Both the position numbers and the translations under genes were made by a program. The notes beneath the pieces were generated by a model. The model had not been told where the DNA came from, did no database searches, and was given only the letters and a program-made list of their open reading frames with translations. From positions 1-64,000 of the forward strand of contig NW_019775513.1 of NCBI RefSeq assembly GCF_001039355.2: a DNA stretch of 64,000 nucleotides, in the 5' to 3' direction. Shown here one piece after another: positions 47,034 through 60,836 of the stretch (positions are counted from its first letter, which is position 1; each line of letters begins with the position of its first letter). This DNA is from Lingula anatina. Its lineage: Eukaryota > Brachiopoda > Lingulata > Lingulida > Lingulidae.

Positions 47034-47209
47034 CAGATCTAAATGGCTTTTAATATGTAGATGGCATTCATTGATTAACTGTTAAAGAAGTAATTTTAAT
47101 TTGACTTACTTTCTCCTGGTCGTCTATATCTGTCGCCTATGGTAGCGTATGACATCTCTTGAAACACTCCAATCCTCTCCATATCCGTCTTTCCTCCTTT
47201 TTCACCCAT
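43454..47209 (-). CDS. CFAP96: CFAP96/C4orf47-family cilia and flagella protein, intact copy
   Basis: Exons, read right to left, are 47209-47110, 46678-46459, 46159-46022, then either 45422-45347 or 45042-44967, then 44573-44394, 43957-43782 and 43505-43454. All phases agree. The product is about 315 residues, like its vertebrate relatives. It begins MGEKGGKTDMERIGVF, the family start, and has KQMLPGGSKE, ALQHGYFHEKF, APGRNFTTNPAKKGTGYG, FRLNMHPKAYFDGNPFM and AGTFDPYPSHSQDPY. This family was formerly UPF0602; it localises to ciliary and centrosomal structures and is a microtubule-associated axonemal component. The two 76-nt exons are alternatives (see findings). The gene is head-to-head with MRE11 across about 1.1 kb. 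Confidence 0.88.
44338..44391. repeat. (AT)n microsatellite abutting a CFAP96 splice donor
   Basis: About 27 AT units start at the sixth base of the intron after the 180-nt exon. The same position in copy A (36221-36242) holds a (CA)n tract instead, showing that the copies differ here. Confidence 0.85.
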
Positions 47210-48312
47210 CTTGTCTTTTTTAAGTTTCCTCTAACAACCTTCCTAACTCAAAGTCTGAAACGTTTGACTATCCTTTAGCTAACTTTTTGGCAAAGCAATC
47301 AAATGTTGTCTACCTAATGTGTTCTGCGTATTGGAGTAACCACACGCTCTTTGCACATAGTCTTACGCGAAATAACAATAACCTCCCTTTGTTGGGGTAT
47401 CACCATGGAAATTATCCACAATGCACCGCTCAACAGGAAACTAGAAAGAAAAGCGGAAGTGAAGACCAAAGCGACCTCTATCCCCGCCATTTTCAATCAG
47501 GACTGGGCAAGTGACCAGGCAGTGTACAAGTTAACCGAGTTAAGAATACCAGATAGAACCAAGGTGAAATAGCGACTTATCTAAACAGCGAAAAATAAAA
47601 ACAGTGCGATTTAAGTGTCTGATTTTAAGTCTCAGTTCATGATTGAGTTTTAGCAACAAATGCAAACTAGCTGCAGTGCAGACTTGGTTTGGTTTTGCAA
47701 GTTGCACTGCAGCTAGTTGCAGTTGGCAAATGAGAATTATAGGAGCATCCTTGATTTTGTTCTTTGAATCGTTTGGCATTTGTAAAGAGTGCTAATACGC
47801 CATTTGGTCCCTGTATATATTTCTTTTTTCTTTCTTAATTTTTTTCACTTGGCATTAAAATTTTTAAATGCATATTTTGGGCAGGGATAATAATTTCATT
47901 CTTTAAAGAGTTTGGCATGCAGTGAACATCAGTACAGGCTATGCCTTGGAGAAAAGAAGGGAGGCTGGTTAAAGACTAGGGCATTATGGCAAGTTGTCTA
48001 ACAAGACAATCTGGTGAAAAAGAAATGGGAGCCTGACATTGAAATTGTTTATCCAGCATGCTCAAAGGGATTTCTAATTCATATCACCATAGAAAATGCA
48101 CTGTTCTTTTCTATTGCTTTGTTGTTACACATATAAATATCAAACAGGAAAGGTAATGCAATCAGCTTAAATCAGAGCCAGTTTGCTGTTAAGTTCACAA
48201 GGATTCATAAAAAATGATACAGTTCTTTAAATTCCTGAAATTTTAATTCCAGTATGGGTAACCTTCTTGATTTTATATCCATTTTAGTTGTTGCAAAATA
48301 GCAGTGTCCATC
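47210..48312. promoter_or_regulatory. Shared upstream region of CFAP96 and MRE11
   Basis: The two start codons face away from each other across 1.1 kb, so a bidirectional promoter is plausible. A possible acceptor (TCCATTTTAG) about 28 bases before the MRE11 ATG suggests an untranslated MRE11 exon here. A hairpin-forming pair (ACTAGCTGCAGTGCA and TGCACTGCAGCTAGT) lies at about 47667-47711. Confidence 0.45.
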
Positions 48313-51300
48313 ATGGCTGATGAAGATGAGGAAAACACAATGAACATTCTGATAGCTACAGACTGTCACTTGGGTTACATGGAAAGGGATGTGGTGCGGG
48401 GTAATGACTCTTTGGTAACCTTTGAGGAAATCTTGCACAAGGCAAAAGAACTGGCTGTAGACTTCATTCTTCTTGGTGGAGATCTATTCCATGAGAATAA
48501 ACCATCTCGGAAGACACTTCATGGGTGCTTGGAACTTTTAAGACAATATTGTATGGGAGATAAACCATGCCCGGTATGTTATGGAAGTTTGGTTGGTGTA
48601 AGGTCATTAAAGTATAATTTATATTTTAGCCTAATGACTATTTTTTTACCATATTGCCTTTGTTAAATTGGTGGAAAGTGATACATTGCTCTCTATTCTG
48701 ACTCATTTTAGACTTTTGGCAAAGTTTTGTTCATTAATAGAATAAGTTCAATAAAGTTTACAGAGATAAGCTGGTTGATTTATTTTTCTTTTTGTCAGGT
48801 GGAATTCTTGAGTGACCAAGCAGTGAACTTTGGTGAGAGCAGATTTCCAATTGTCAACTATGAAGATCCAAATTTCAATGTGGGAATTCCAGTATTTTCT
48901 ATTCATGGTAACCATGACGATCCTGCTGGCATGGGGAATTTGTGTGCACTTGACATTCTCAGTGTGGCAGGATTTGTGAATTACTTTGGTAAAACCACTT
49001 CTTTAGAGGAGATCAGTATTAGTCCTGTGCTGCTGCAGAAAGGGGCTACTAAGTTGGCCTTGTATGGACTTGGAGCTTTACGAGATGAGCGTCTTCACAG
49101 GATGTTTGTGCGCAAAAAGGTCAGCATGCTCCGACCCACTGAAAGCAAAGAAGACTGGTTTAACCTCTTTGTATTACACCAAAATCGAGCCAAACATGGA
49201 CCTACAAACTACATTCCTGAGCAATTTTTGGATGATTTCCTTGACTTGGTATTTTGGGGTCATGAGCATGAGTGCATTATTGAGCCTTGTCACAATCCTG
49301 TGCAAAATTTTTACATTACACAGCCAGGGAGCTCTATAGCTACCTCACTTAGTCAGGGGGAGTCTGTAAAGAAACACTGTGGGCTGCTGAAAATTAACAG
49401 AAGAAACTTTAAAATAACCAAAGTGGAACTGGAGACAGTGCGCCCGTTCTACATGGAGGATGTGGTATTAAGTGAGACTAGTCTGAACCCAGAGGAGCCA
49501 GAAGTTTCAAAACAAGTTGAGGCCTTCTGCTCAGAGAAAGTTGAAGCAATGATTGAGAGAGCTGGTAAGTGTGAGGGTATGAAGATTTAAAAAGGAACAA
49601 TTCAGAGAACATCTTATTGAGAATAAAAAATTTGCTATGAACATGAAACAAATTTTATCGTAGTGTTTGCTGGCAATATGAGAAAATATCTCTTAACAAA
49701 TTTGTGTGCTACATTGTACCATGTCTTTTATCATTATAACAGAGAGTGAGCACACTGGGAACCCAAGGCAGCCAGATAAGCCACTGATCAGACTGAGAGT
49801 GGATTACAGTGGAGGGTTTGACCTCTTCAGCACTGTCAGGTAAAAAGTTAGCTTTGTGAGATTTGATCTTGGTTGTGGTCTGATCGTGTAATCCGAAATA
49901 TGTTTGTTTTGAGAAAATGTATCTTTATGTTGGTTTGAACGCAAGCATGACATATTAGGATGAGAGGTAGTCTGGTGCAACCAGAGGAACAGGTTGTAGG
50001 TAGACTGGGTTCTCATGCCTAGATCCATCCATCCGGCTTAAATGTCTGTCACGTGTACCGAATCAGCTAAGGGGTAAAGATAATTACCCCCTAACAGCTT
50101 TACTAGTTGTGACAGACATTTCAGCCGGTTAGTTGATAGCAATTTAGTGAGACTCCCCAGGGAGATAGATCGATCCAAATATCGGTGGGAATGGTCCCAT
50201 AGAGACTGTACCCCAATCCTGGGAAAACCTGATTTTTCATGTTATGTTAATGTACCTGTTGACATCAGAAGTTATCAACTGTTTGTTGGTTCAATTCTAT
50301 GTGAATGACTTAATTCAGGTCTTTAATATAATTATGACATAATTTCCATTACTGTAACAGCTATAGGTTAAAACAGAGGAAGCTTGTAATCAGACTCATT
50401 GTTGGCTATGAGAACACCTCATCCTTGATTTTGTTATTTTAGGTTCAGTCAGAAATTTGTGGACAGGGTAGCAAATCCTCGTGACATCATCCATTTTATG
50501 AGGAAAAAGCAGGTGGACAAGAAGGACTTTAAACCAGGTGGGATTTTTACTTAAAAGAAGAAAAGGCTTGAGATTGACAAGACTGAGAATGCTAATTATG
50601 TTTTAGAATTTTATAGAATATGGGAAGGGTAAAACAGAAATATTAATCTCCTGACAAAGAAAATTGGGCCATTTTGCTATTGGTTTTAAAGAAAAACTGG
50701 AGATTTTTTTTTTTTTTTTTTTTTTTTTACAATATATTCAATTTAATGATTTTACAACTTTTTATTATATTTACAGATGTATTCCTTGACAAGCAACTAA
50801 AGCCAGAGGCCTTAGACAGTGCAAGGGTAGAAGACATGGTGAAAGCTTACTTCTCAAATGCAGATGAGGTAAATCTAGAGATATGGAGCACCTGTCCTCT
50901 GTCTAACTAGTCAGAATGATAGTCATACATATTAGCAAAAGATGGGAGATAGTTCACAAGTGCATGTTGAGTTTGTTTCTCAGTCAGTTTCACCTCTTAG
51001 AGAGTTCTGAAAGTTTTACTCGATTTTTTGTGAAAGGTAATGTCTGGAGTGAGTCTGTAGCTGAGATACAAATGTTAAATCAATACTAAATTAAATGTTT
51101 TGTTCATTCTTCCAGACTCACAAACTGTGTCTTTTGACAGAAAAAGGTCTTGGGGACGCTGTGCAAGAATATGTTGACAAGGAAGAAAAAGAAGCTATTT
51201 CCGAACTTGTGAAGTACCAGCTGCAAAAAACACAGGTATTAGCTGAATTAATTTGCTAATAGCTATATTAAACAGTTTGAGCTAATTATAATACCATATT

Positions 51301-52324
51301 TTTAAGTGATTAAGTCTGGCAGAAGAAAAGTTTTAAAATCTTCTTTAAGTATGTAAGCAGATAAGAGTCTTTAAGGCTATTTTTTTTTTCTTTTTTAAAC
51401 CTGAAAGAGTAATTAAACCCACAAGGGGTCGTGCATGTTCCCAGACCCCTTTATCTTCATTATCCAGTTTCTTTATTAGTGGATGACATAAAGTTTGCTG
51501 ACCCTCTGTAACTGACTCAATATCTTATTTTAGCATCACTTAAGGTCTAGAAATGCTACAGAGGAAGTACTGGACATGGAAGTCATGCGATTCCGAGACG
51601 AGCGCAAAAAGAAAGCTGGCGAAGAAGACGAGGAAGTGCAAGAAGCTTTCAAAAGAGCCCGGGAGTTGCGTCCCCAGAACGAGAGCAATAATATTGGTAG
51701 TAGTGATGAAGACATGGACCAAGATGAGCCAGATTCTAACCAGGGTATTCCCACAGGGCAGGGACGGGGTAAAAAGACAACTACCAGAGGGTCCACTAGA
51801 GGACGTGGCTCTGAAAGAGGAGGCAGTTCGAGAGGGAGAGGACGAGGAAGAGGAAGAGGCAAAGGAACTGTCCCTTTAGCCTCTTCTTCCATCAAGGATG
51901 CGTTTGCTGCTGCTTCCCAGTCTTCCAGATCAGCAAAGTGAGTAGCAGCTGTATAACACACTGACAGATTATCTATCATTGGGTTTATCTAGCACACTTT
52001 AATTTTTTTTAAATATGAATTCATTTCTAACTTTTTATAATTTGAAATTTTTTTTTAAATAATATAACTTGAAAGTTGAATGCCTAATTTCTTTACACAC
52101 TGGCCATACATTTTTGTATTCACAAATATGCTGATCAACTCTTTTGCAGGTCATCGCAGATTTCCATGCATGACATATCAGATGATGACGATGATATGAA
52201 CACATTTAGGTCTACTTCACACAAAGTAAATAGTGCATCAGCCAAGAGAAAGGGCAAGGGAGTAGCATTCAGTGATGACAGCGATGAGGACTTTCCAACG
52301 ATGCCAACAAAGAGGCGTAGGTAG
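48313..52324 (+). CDS. MRE11: MRE11 double-strand-break repair nuclease
   Basis: Eight exons give 669 residues: 48313-48573, 48799-49564, 49743-49839, 50443-50537, 50777-50868, 51116-51235, 51534-51937 and 52150-52324. MRE11 forms the MRN complex with RAD50 and NBS1, binds broken DNA ends, and has manganese-dependent nuclease activity. The phosphodiesterase motifs are present in order: [32 protein letters not shown] (catalytic His), a VLHQN segment and FWGHEHEC. The capping domain has [11 protein letters not shown] and [16 protein letters not shown]. The C-terminal part has the glycine-arginine motif ([12 protein letters not shown]), a conserved methylation target, and an acidic end ([17 protein letters not shown]). 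Length and order match animal MRE11. The exon of 766 nt is long. ATG 48313 is chosen because [13 protein letters not shown] aligns with family starts. The minus-strand frame 51536-51979 is a shadow. Confidence 0.96.
50003..50198. mobile_element. Divergent third copy of the palindromic MITE in an MRE11 intron
   Basis: It shares AGACTCCCCAGGGAGATAGA and GATCGATCC with the 15.4-15.8 kb dimer, plus inverted ends (TGGGTTCTCATGCC and GGTGGGAATGGTCCCA) and an internal palindrome (GTCTGTCACG...TGACAGAC). Confidence 0.65.
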
Positions 52325-53390
52325 TGACAGGATTCTTGGCAAAAGTTGATCATCTTATTTAGCAACCCAGCCAGCCTCAGCAATTGTAAATGTTGAATTG
52401 GACTATTGGGAACATAGAGAAGTACAAGGGAGGTGAAAAATTATACCCTTTGCAGCCATCTCCTCCCCACTCCACTTCTCTTTGACTCAGAAGTTCAGAC
52501 GGAAGGACCCAATACTCATGGCCAATCAATAATTGCTGCAAAAATAGTGCACCTCATCAGCCCTGGCTAGAAAATCATTATCCTAGCGTCCACAGGATGG
52601 GTGTCACACTTGGATTAAAAGGACCACAACCAGCTGGGTGCTGGCATTTTCAAGGTCACAGATGATTTATGCACAAAACAGAATGGTGCTTGTAATTTGT
52701 CATTTATGATGTCTTCTTTTATATTATCATTTAAGGAGGTTTTAATTGTAGTTTACTGGTGTCTGGATTTCAGAGCAGACACAGGCCAGCTTCTCCATTT
52801 TCATATTTCCATATGTGCTTCTTTGTCATGTCTGAATTTAGGTGGCATTTGATTGAAGTTTACCACACCAGTCAAGAGTATTAACTGCCTCTATAGAATA
52901 CACTTGCTACCCATGCATTCTTCAGAAATAATACACTAGTACACTGTTTTCATACTTTTACTTTATCAAGTATGTGAAACCACAATATAATGTACAAACT
53001 AGGCAAGTCACACTTCTCTAGGTACCTTGTTGTTTGCAAACCTTGGTACATCTCCATATCAAATTGGTGTCCAAAGAAACTTCTTAAAATTTAAAAAAGT
53101 AGGAAATTGCTCTTGATGCATGCTGAGCAGAATGAGGAAAAATTATAAATGGCTAGCAAATTTTTTTAACATATGGTTGTAAATATGCTAGAGGATTGGC
53201 AAGAAAAAAGGAACATCTCATCCTTGTATTTTTATTTTGCTCAGTATAATAGTATTATGTTTTCACTTCATGCAAAATGTACAAAAAAACAAAATAGAAA
53301 AATTGGTTTTATGCCTTTTATGATATGTTATGCAATATTATTGCAAGTTTAATTAACAACAATAAAAGTTGGGATTATTCCATATCATGT
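52325..53390 (+). other. MRE11 3' untranslated region
   Basis: No coding signal follows the stop. AATAAA at 53361-53366 is the first clear polyadenylation signal. 53390-53850 is A/T-rich and shows nothing else. Confidence 0.5.
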
Positions 53391-53864
53391 GTATCGTTGC
53401 TGTCTCATTGCTGTGATAAAGTAACTTCGTGTCACATGTATATGACATGAAATAGCATATATCTCAATTTTATAGATAGTATTTACATACGTATACCCAC
53501 AAAATCTATCAGAATCAGAGGTAAAAAGAAACATCTTGCTATATATCTTCATTTGAAAATTCTTGATTTGTGGTAGCTCTTGTCATTGTCTTTGAAAATT
53601 CTCAAAATAACTAGTGCTGAACCCAAGTTCTTGCTGATGGTTGTCCAGCAGGCCATAGGTTTAAGAATATTGCATTGGCTCTTCTTGTCATAGGTGGCGC
53701 GAGTAGTATCTCTCGGGCGGTTCCCTTTTATTTTACCAAGATATAACTTACCATATAACTTTATAAGATTGTGACTCACAATGTGAAACAAAAATACCTT
53801 AGTAGATCCATTATTTACTTAATTAAATTTTAACGTACTGGTGATCTTAAATTATTCAGTGCGG

Positions 53865-53911
53865 GGCAGCATAACACATCGTCACATGACGCGACGAAGA
53901 TGTAACCAAAA
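53865..53911 (+). promoter_or_regulatory. FNIP proximal region with M-box/E-box-like sites
   Basis: GTCACATGAC at 53881-53890 lies about 22 bases before the start codon, and ATCACATGAC occurs at 54079-54088. TCACATG(A) is an MiT/TFE-type M-box. The folliculin-FNIP pathway controls TFEB/TFE3 nuclear entry, so feedback would be sensible; this is inference. Confidence 0.35.
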
Positions 53912-56900
53912 ATGGCGTTATTCCACAAACTTTTTCCCAGTCGAAACAAACAGAGAAACAAAGGCTGTTGTCGCAGAGATCAACATTCGGAGTCCCCCAA
54001 AAAGTAAGTCAGTCTGGCTTTGAAGCTCAGATTTTCCTTCATTCAGATGTAGTGTACAGACCGATCAGCCGCTGTGGCATCACATGACTGTTTGTGTTGT
54101 GTTTACTCACCGTGATTACAATACAGTGGTCATGTGCTTCTCAGTCGTGTGACACCTGCTCTAATCTAGCTGGGTGTCCCTCAGTCCAGAATGAAGTTCC
54201 CAGACCGATCGCCGGCAGTTTTAATGATAAAACACGGATTGGAACAATGTTTATTGCGCTGGGAAGACATGAGGGAGAACAGAGCTATTGGGAAGCACCG
54301 CAGCAGGGCCAGAGTGAGCCATCTGCCTTCAGAAGGGTAAAATTACCTGTCCATGGTTCATTGACTTGTGATATTGGAACGGTTAAATTTGATATTTATT
54401 TACTGCCTTATAATGATTTGGTATTGGAATTCAAATATCACACATGGTTTTAATGTTATTTATATATTTTTTAAAAATTATTTCAACAAAGGGTTTTAGT
54501 GCATGTAATATTTCTGTTACAGCAATGAATTACTTTGGGGTCAGGGGTGATACTTGAAATATCTTTTATCTCCCAGGAACTATTTGTGTTATGAATGGCA
54601 TGCAGTTTTTTTAAATAAGAGAACAATGAAATATTTTAAGGATTTATTTCATGTTCATGGTATTAGATACCAACCCTTGGTAAATGTTATCTTTTAAAAG
54701 ATTCTTCTACTGGCTTTTGACTATCTTTGATGTTAAAATACAGTTAAAAATGGCTTCTTTGCAAACTATATAGTTTTTTCTGTAGAATTTTTATCTTTCT
54801 ATGATGATAGGCAACTTCATAAAACAAACTTCTGAAGTTCAGCACAGATTCTAAGGTTTTTAGAGGCTGATGTCTTCAAACAATGAAAAATGCAAGTTAT
54901 TTATGATGACTGATGCATTATATTTGCTTTGTAGATGGAGAGGTCCAAGTTTGAAAGAAGAGCAGGTCCGTCTTGTGATTTACCGTGATCATGACATTAA
55001 AGGAAGGCAGCTGGTATACGATTCTGTTGCAGTCACGCGGATAGAACCTGGCAAGGTAAACCAGCATTTAACATATATTATTCATGGATATAAGGCAGGT
55101 GATATTTCAACAGGGCCAAATTGAATTAAAATTATGTGGAGTATTTCTTAGAAATCTGGTATCAAAATAGCTCTTCAACTTATATTTTTTTAATATGTTT
55201 CCTTTCAAAAACATGATATTGTAAGGAATATACCAAACCTCTTTTGATCAAGCTGCTATTTAGAATTGTCATCATCATTACAATATAATTGTGGTAGAAA
55301 GTTTGGGGATGTATGAAGCATTTATGGTGCTCATGAACAATTCTTGCTTGAAGAACACTATATTTCGATTTTTACCTGATTTCTTGCAGTGAAAACATTA
55401 CGATTGTCCCTTAAATTTGATTTTCTGTTCTTTGAAGGATTCCAAACAGCCAAAGAAATGTTGCAAGACAGAACAAAATGTTTCACAATTAACAGACAGC
55501 TGTGATGGTCTGAATGAATGGCAGTGTAGACAGGGGCCAAAGTACCAGGTAAATGGTGGCATTCATGGTAAATAAAAAGTAGTCTGTGCCATAAGTAGTC
55601 TTTCAGTTTACTGGTCATCTGGACCACCACTTTTATAAAAATTGCTGGCCCAAACTGTGATTTCCGGTTTTGTATAAAAATTTCAATAAAAATGGACATG
55701 TCCCCTATTGCATTAATATCAAAATAACAAGATCTTGATTTGTCAAACTTTAAAAAAAATTTCTTTAGAATCATCATTTAACAGTTACATTAAAAAAGAA
55801 AAAAAAAGAAACTAGATCAAATGAAAAGCTCCTTGAAAAACTTATTAAAAAAATTCAAATAGTATCTCAGATGACACTAAATTCACACTTGTTAAAAAAG
55901 TTTTTTCATGTTGTGGTCCTCAAACTAGTGGTCGCAGACTGTAAAAGGAATAGATTTATTACCAAATCTGAGGATGGAAAACATTGGCCAAAATTATTGT
56001 AGAGCTTATTGAAGAACAAATTCTCCAGCGCTATATGCAAAAATTGTGCCTTTAATATGGAGACTGAATGTTATTTTATTCCAGTTTGAGAAACGAGGTT
56101 CTGATGCCAAGCTCCTTGGTGAAATGATGTATGGCTCTGTACCTATGACCAGCAAAGGGACTGCATTCAAAGTACACTGTATAAGGTTAGTTTTATTCAA
56201 TCATGTATCAATCTTTTTTTAAAATGGGCAAACTGATTTCTCTTTGCCAAAACAGAAGAAGGATGCTTAATTTTATCGGAAACAATTCTTTTTACTCATT
56301 GGAAATAAGAAAGGTGTCAGTTCTCTTAGCTTTATCATCCAGCTGCAAATACTGAGTCATCTAGGTTTCATCTGCAATTTTGTTTCATATCTTTAAGGTC
56401 AGTGCTATCTATTTGACAGCATTTTATATTTAAGATAAAATGTTTCAGTTAGTAGGTCAGTTTATCACAGTATATATATTGGCTATGTCAACTAAACGTC
56501 CGTTAATTCTTTACCGCGTGCTCTTAAGTATTGCAGTTCTGTGGAAATATTTCTTAAAATGTATGCCCTTGTTAAGATTAAAAAACAATATGTGTAGTGT
56601 GATAAAACTTTTGATGCATAAGGTGATATATGTGGAATCTAAAAAATGTAAACAAATTTATTTACAACTCGACTTTTTCAGACTACCACCACAGTTAATG
56701 GTGACAAAAGTGTTTATAGAACCAAAAACAAACAGGGAGTCCAGTGGGTAAGTAACCCCTTTCTGGGTACAGAAAACATTTACCCTTGTATTGGTATCCC
56801 TATCTGATAAATTGTCAATCTTTTATCTTAATATCAAATTGATAAAAGGTCGTCTATACCTGCCTTACACATGTGTCTTTATATATGTTACATACATATA

Positions 56901-57513
56901 ATGTGAGATGTGTCTGGAAGCTAATCAAACATTTGTCAAAAAAAAAAAAAAAAGATCAAACAACAAACTGCATGCTTTCCCCTTCGAATTTAGTGCACTT
57001 GTCTACCTTTTTGTACATGTATCTATACGTATGGTTGAAAATATTACTTTTGTAATACCCTGCAGTCTTTTTGTTGTGTGCTTATTGGCCCCTGTTTCTT
57101 CAAAACGGGTATCTTTGATATACCTATTGAGCTTGGGTTGGGGGGTGGGTGTGGATCACATGGAGCAAGATCAATGAAATATCTTGTAGGTTGCCTCGGT
57201 ATTCGTTATTAAAGTCCTCTTGATGATTCCCAAGATTCTGTTTCATAATCATTCTCATTCACATTTTTCCCACAGACTTCTCATGGACAATGATGATTCC
57301 TGCAGTCTGACAAGCTCTACATCAGAATACCTAGCATCTGGTCATGAGGGGCAATCATTGGGTGAGTATTGGAACATGTCCAGTCCAATAATGGCAGCAT
57401 AGCTTAGTGCAGTGCTATCTCAGCAGACTATGTACTATATGGGCATGACACCTGACTTATATCATGTGTACAGTGGCAGTGGGCAGGGGAAGAATGACGC
57501 TGATGTTGGCTAG

Positions 57514-57585
<72 letters not shown>

Positions 57586-60500
57586 TTTTTTTTTTTTTTT
57601 TCTGAGTGAAGGGCTGGTAGAGGACAGATGTCAAAAGTGACAGCATTATTTTGGGTATTTTGGGTTTGAATATCTTAAGTTTCAAAGTGAAGGGGCAAGT
57701 TCTTTGTATTATCATTATTGTGTACGAAATAATGGATGAGGTAGTTGAGGTAGTTTTGATTGGTTTCAAATGATGTTATCATGTTGTCAGGCTTTTAGAG
57801 ATAAAATAGACCAGTTAATTGCAATGCTGCCACATACTTCTTGTGACTAGCATGCAGTGACCACGACACGTGTCACTCAGTTAAGCCTACTGTGACCAGA
57901 GATAACTAGATTATATGCTGTGTCATGTGTGTGTGTGTGTGTGTGTGTGTGGTTGGTGACAAGTTTGCTTCGTAACTCATTAACCTGTGGAGTTATGGGA
58001 GGTCTTACTTGTGAACGTGACATGTACAAGTTACTGTAGTTCTTTTTTGTGTGTACATTTAAATTTTTCTGAAATTCTATGTATATGTGTGTATGTTACC
58101 TGCCATGATAAAGGTGTGTGTGTGTGTGTGTGTGCGCGCACGCGCGCGCACACTTGAGCATGCTTGCACAGATAATTTGAAAATGTATTATGTTTGTTTT
58201 CATTGTTTTAGTTAATATGGAAGTGCAGTGGAGAAATATATTGAATGCTTTGTTTATTGAGTTTATTAAGTTTTTTTACGAAAGCAGGACAGAATCGGCT
58301 GTCAGTTGAGTATTGACCTCAGTGACAGGAAGGTATTGCTGATGATTGCATGTGACAGGCACAGTTCAGGCAACTGAACAGATTTTAAAAAATTGATATG
58401 GGGGAAATTGCATGATATCAAGATTAAATTGTCATATTATTATTAAACTGATTATGCTGTGCCAGAAATGATAACCCTGTAACTGAATATTTGTGAATAT
58501 GAGTGCACGTGTTTTAGGATATGATGTAATTAATTAGTCTAACTTAAACAGTGGGCTTTTGTTGTATTGTTTGTAGTGGGAATTTCAATGTGGTAGGTGA
58601 GCAAATAAATTCATAATGTAGGGTAGGTTTTTTAATTGTGTTAGGTGTGAGATATAACACTGGATTGTGTTCTTTACAGCACGCAGTATCCCAGTGGCCG
58701 TGCCCTCTCCTCCTGCTGTGTCTGCTAATGAAGAGGATAGTGGTTTTGCAGCTTCATCTCTAGGTGGGTGTGCCCTGTACTTAACTGGATATTACATCTT
58801 TTTGTTTAAGTATTCATCACACAAAAGAAAACAACTTCGTCTTTGAAAGATAAATTTTTGAAAAGAAATCTGACAATTGATGTCAATCATGGTCTCTGTT
58901 AATATGTTCTTTGTTGTAATTTAGTTTTCTAATATGAATTGTTTTCCTGTATTTAGCTTCCAGTGACGGGTGGGTGACCCCTTTTCCATCTCCAGGCAGC
59001 AACTCTAGTCTCAACTCTAACAGCTATAACAGCATGCACAAACGCTGGATGCGTGCACAGAGCATGCGACTTGACTATGGACTCATGCGCAGGCACTCTG
59101 GGGAATTCACTGCACAGCTGAATGAAGTGAGTTATTATTCTTCCAATATTTAAGGCTGATTTACTTATACATACTGGGCGCAATTCAATGTTCTATCAGA
59201 TGAAATAACATCATTTTGATATGTTTTTAGATGATTGATAAAATGTGATAAGGTTTCCAAATTTTTCATAATTTTACACTATAGATAAAAAAATACAATA
59301 TCAGGTACATGATTGCATTTCATTTACAGGGTTCACTTCCAACATCAAGAAGAAAAGCTAAGCTGGGCATGGCAGTTGTGTTCAACCTGACTGGGCAGGA
59401 AGAAGAGATAATGTAAGTAACAGTCATGTCTTAAATGCACTCTGAAGTAAAAAATCAATGTACTATGTCCAATATTTTTAAAATGCTCTACCTCTCAAAT
59501 TTCCAGGCAGTTCCAGAGTTTCTTTTTCTCCCACATAGCACTGTTAGAAGGGAATGTCAACAAGCTCAAGGCTGCTGTGGAGAGAGCGTGTATGGATAAA
59601 AGGAACTTTGTGCACTTGGTCTATGAGGTGAGTGGATTTGGGTCTTGTAAAAGGTAGGGGAGTTACTATTTAAAAATTGACTCCTGTTTATTTAGTCAGT
59701 GTATAAGATCGTGATTATCAGTAGGAGTAACGCCTTCTTTTGGATGTTAGAATAATATGATACGATAGGATACAACACAATACCACATAATATAATATAA
59801 CATAATATAACATAATAGTTGTCCATTTGTGTGTATCTGAGCAGACAAATAAATTATTAGATTCTTGTTACTAACCACATATTTGCTTTATTTCTAGGCC
59901 TTTGCTACTTTCCGTCAAGAGATTTTAGACTTGTACACAGCACCTAGAATTTGTGAGCCTGTCTGGCTAACAATGATGGCAACCAACAGTTACAGACATG
60001 CAATCCTTAGTCAGAAATTCCTTGGAGAGTTCATGTCACTGGTGGAGAAATATGACACAAAGAATACTAGTTTGTGAGTAATGAATTGTTGGCTAAAAAT
60101 ATATTGTAATTTTAGCTTGTGTACATGCGTGCTTGCATCTGTGTTGTTTTGAACAAGACAAAGTTTATTTGATTTATAGATTTTATTTGTCAAAAAGTAA
60201 ACAAAATCACAAAAACATGTCCACATCTTAGTTGTGGAGATATAAGAATAAACTGTACGTAGACTTATGTGTGTCTTGTTTCAGTTTCCTAAGCAGTCTT
60301 ATCACTGCTGTTTTAACTCATCACCTTGCCTGGGTCCCTACAGTGACGCCTGCTGGGGCAACTCCATCCAGAACATATCTAGACAAACATTCTGCTAAAT
60401 GGGTAAGGTTTAAACTTCTCTGATGTGAAATCTAATGCATGTGAAATTGGAGTACTTAAAACTTAAACACTGACTCAAACAATATTCTTGTTGGAAAAAC

Positions 60501-60778
60501 GTAGGCACCAAAACTCACCACAAATTGATAATTAGAAATCACAGTAATTTTTGACAAGCTCTTTGAACCAACAATATTCTTGATCTATGACATGTAAGTA
60601 CTGCCTTTTTTTTCAGTTGGACACCCTGGCCAGAACCCATCCTTACAATCCTCTCTGGGCACAGTTAGGGTAAGTGTTTGTCAGTTCTGCTTAGTCAATA
60701 AATTACTGAGACCTCATTTTACAGCTGCTTTCCTGTTAATTTACTTGCACGATCAGTGTTGATGGCTGTTTATCTCAG

Positions 60779-60836
<58 letters not shown>

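Noticed and set aside
51536-51979. 147-codon minus-strand frame
   Set aside because: It is the mirror of the MRE11 glycine-arginine-rich exon; the plus strand is clearly the coding strand.
54094-54453. 119-codon plus-strand frame in FNIP intron 1
   Set aside because: Its protein-like part ends at the donor in phase 0, which does not fit exon 2, so it is not accepted as an FNIP exon in that frame. The other frame over the same bases is kept as a weak candidate.
57428-57769. 113-codon minus-strand frame with Thr-His repeats
   Set aside because: It is caused by the (GT)n tract in an FNIP intron.
58637-58651. Docking-like motif GTGTTAGGTGTGAG in FNIP
   Set aside because: A single isolated copy with no alternative exons nearby; it shows the motif can occur outside the cluster and is treated as background.
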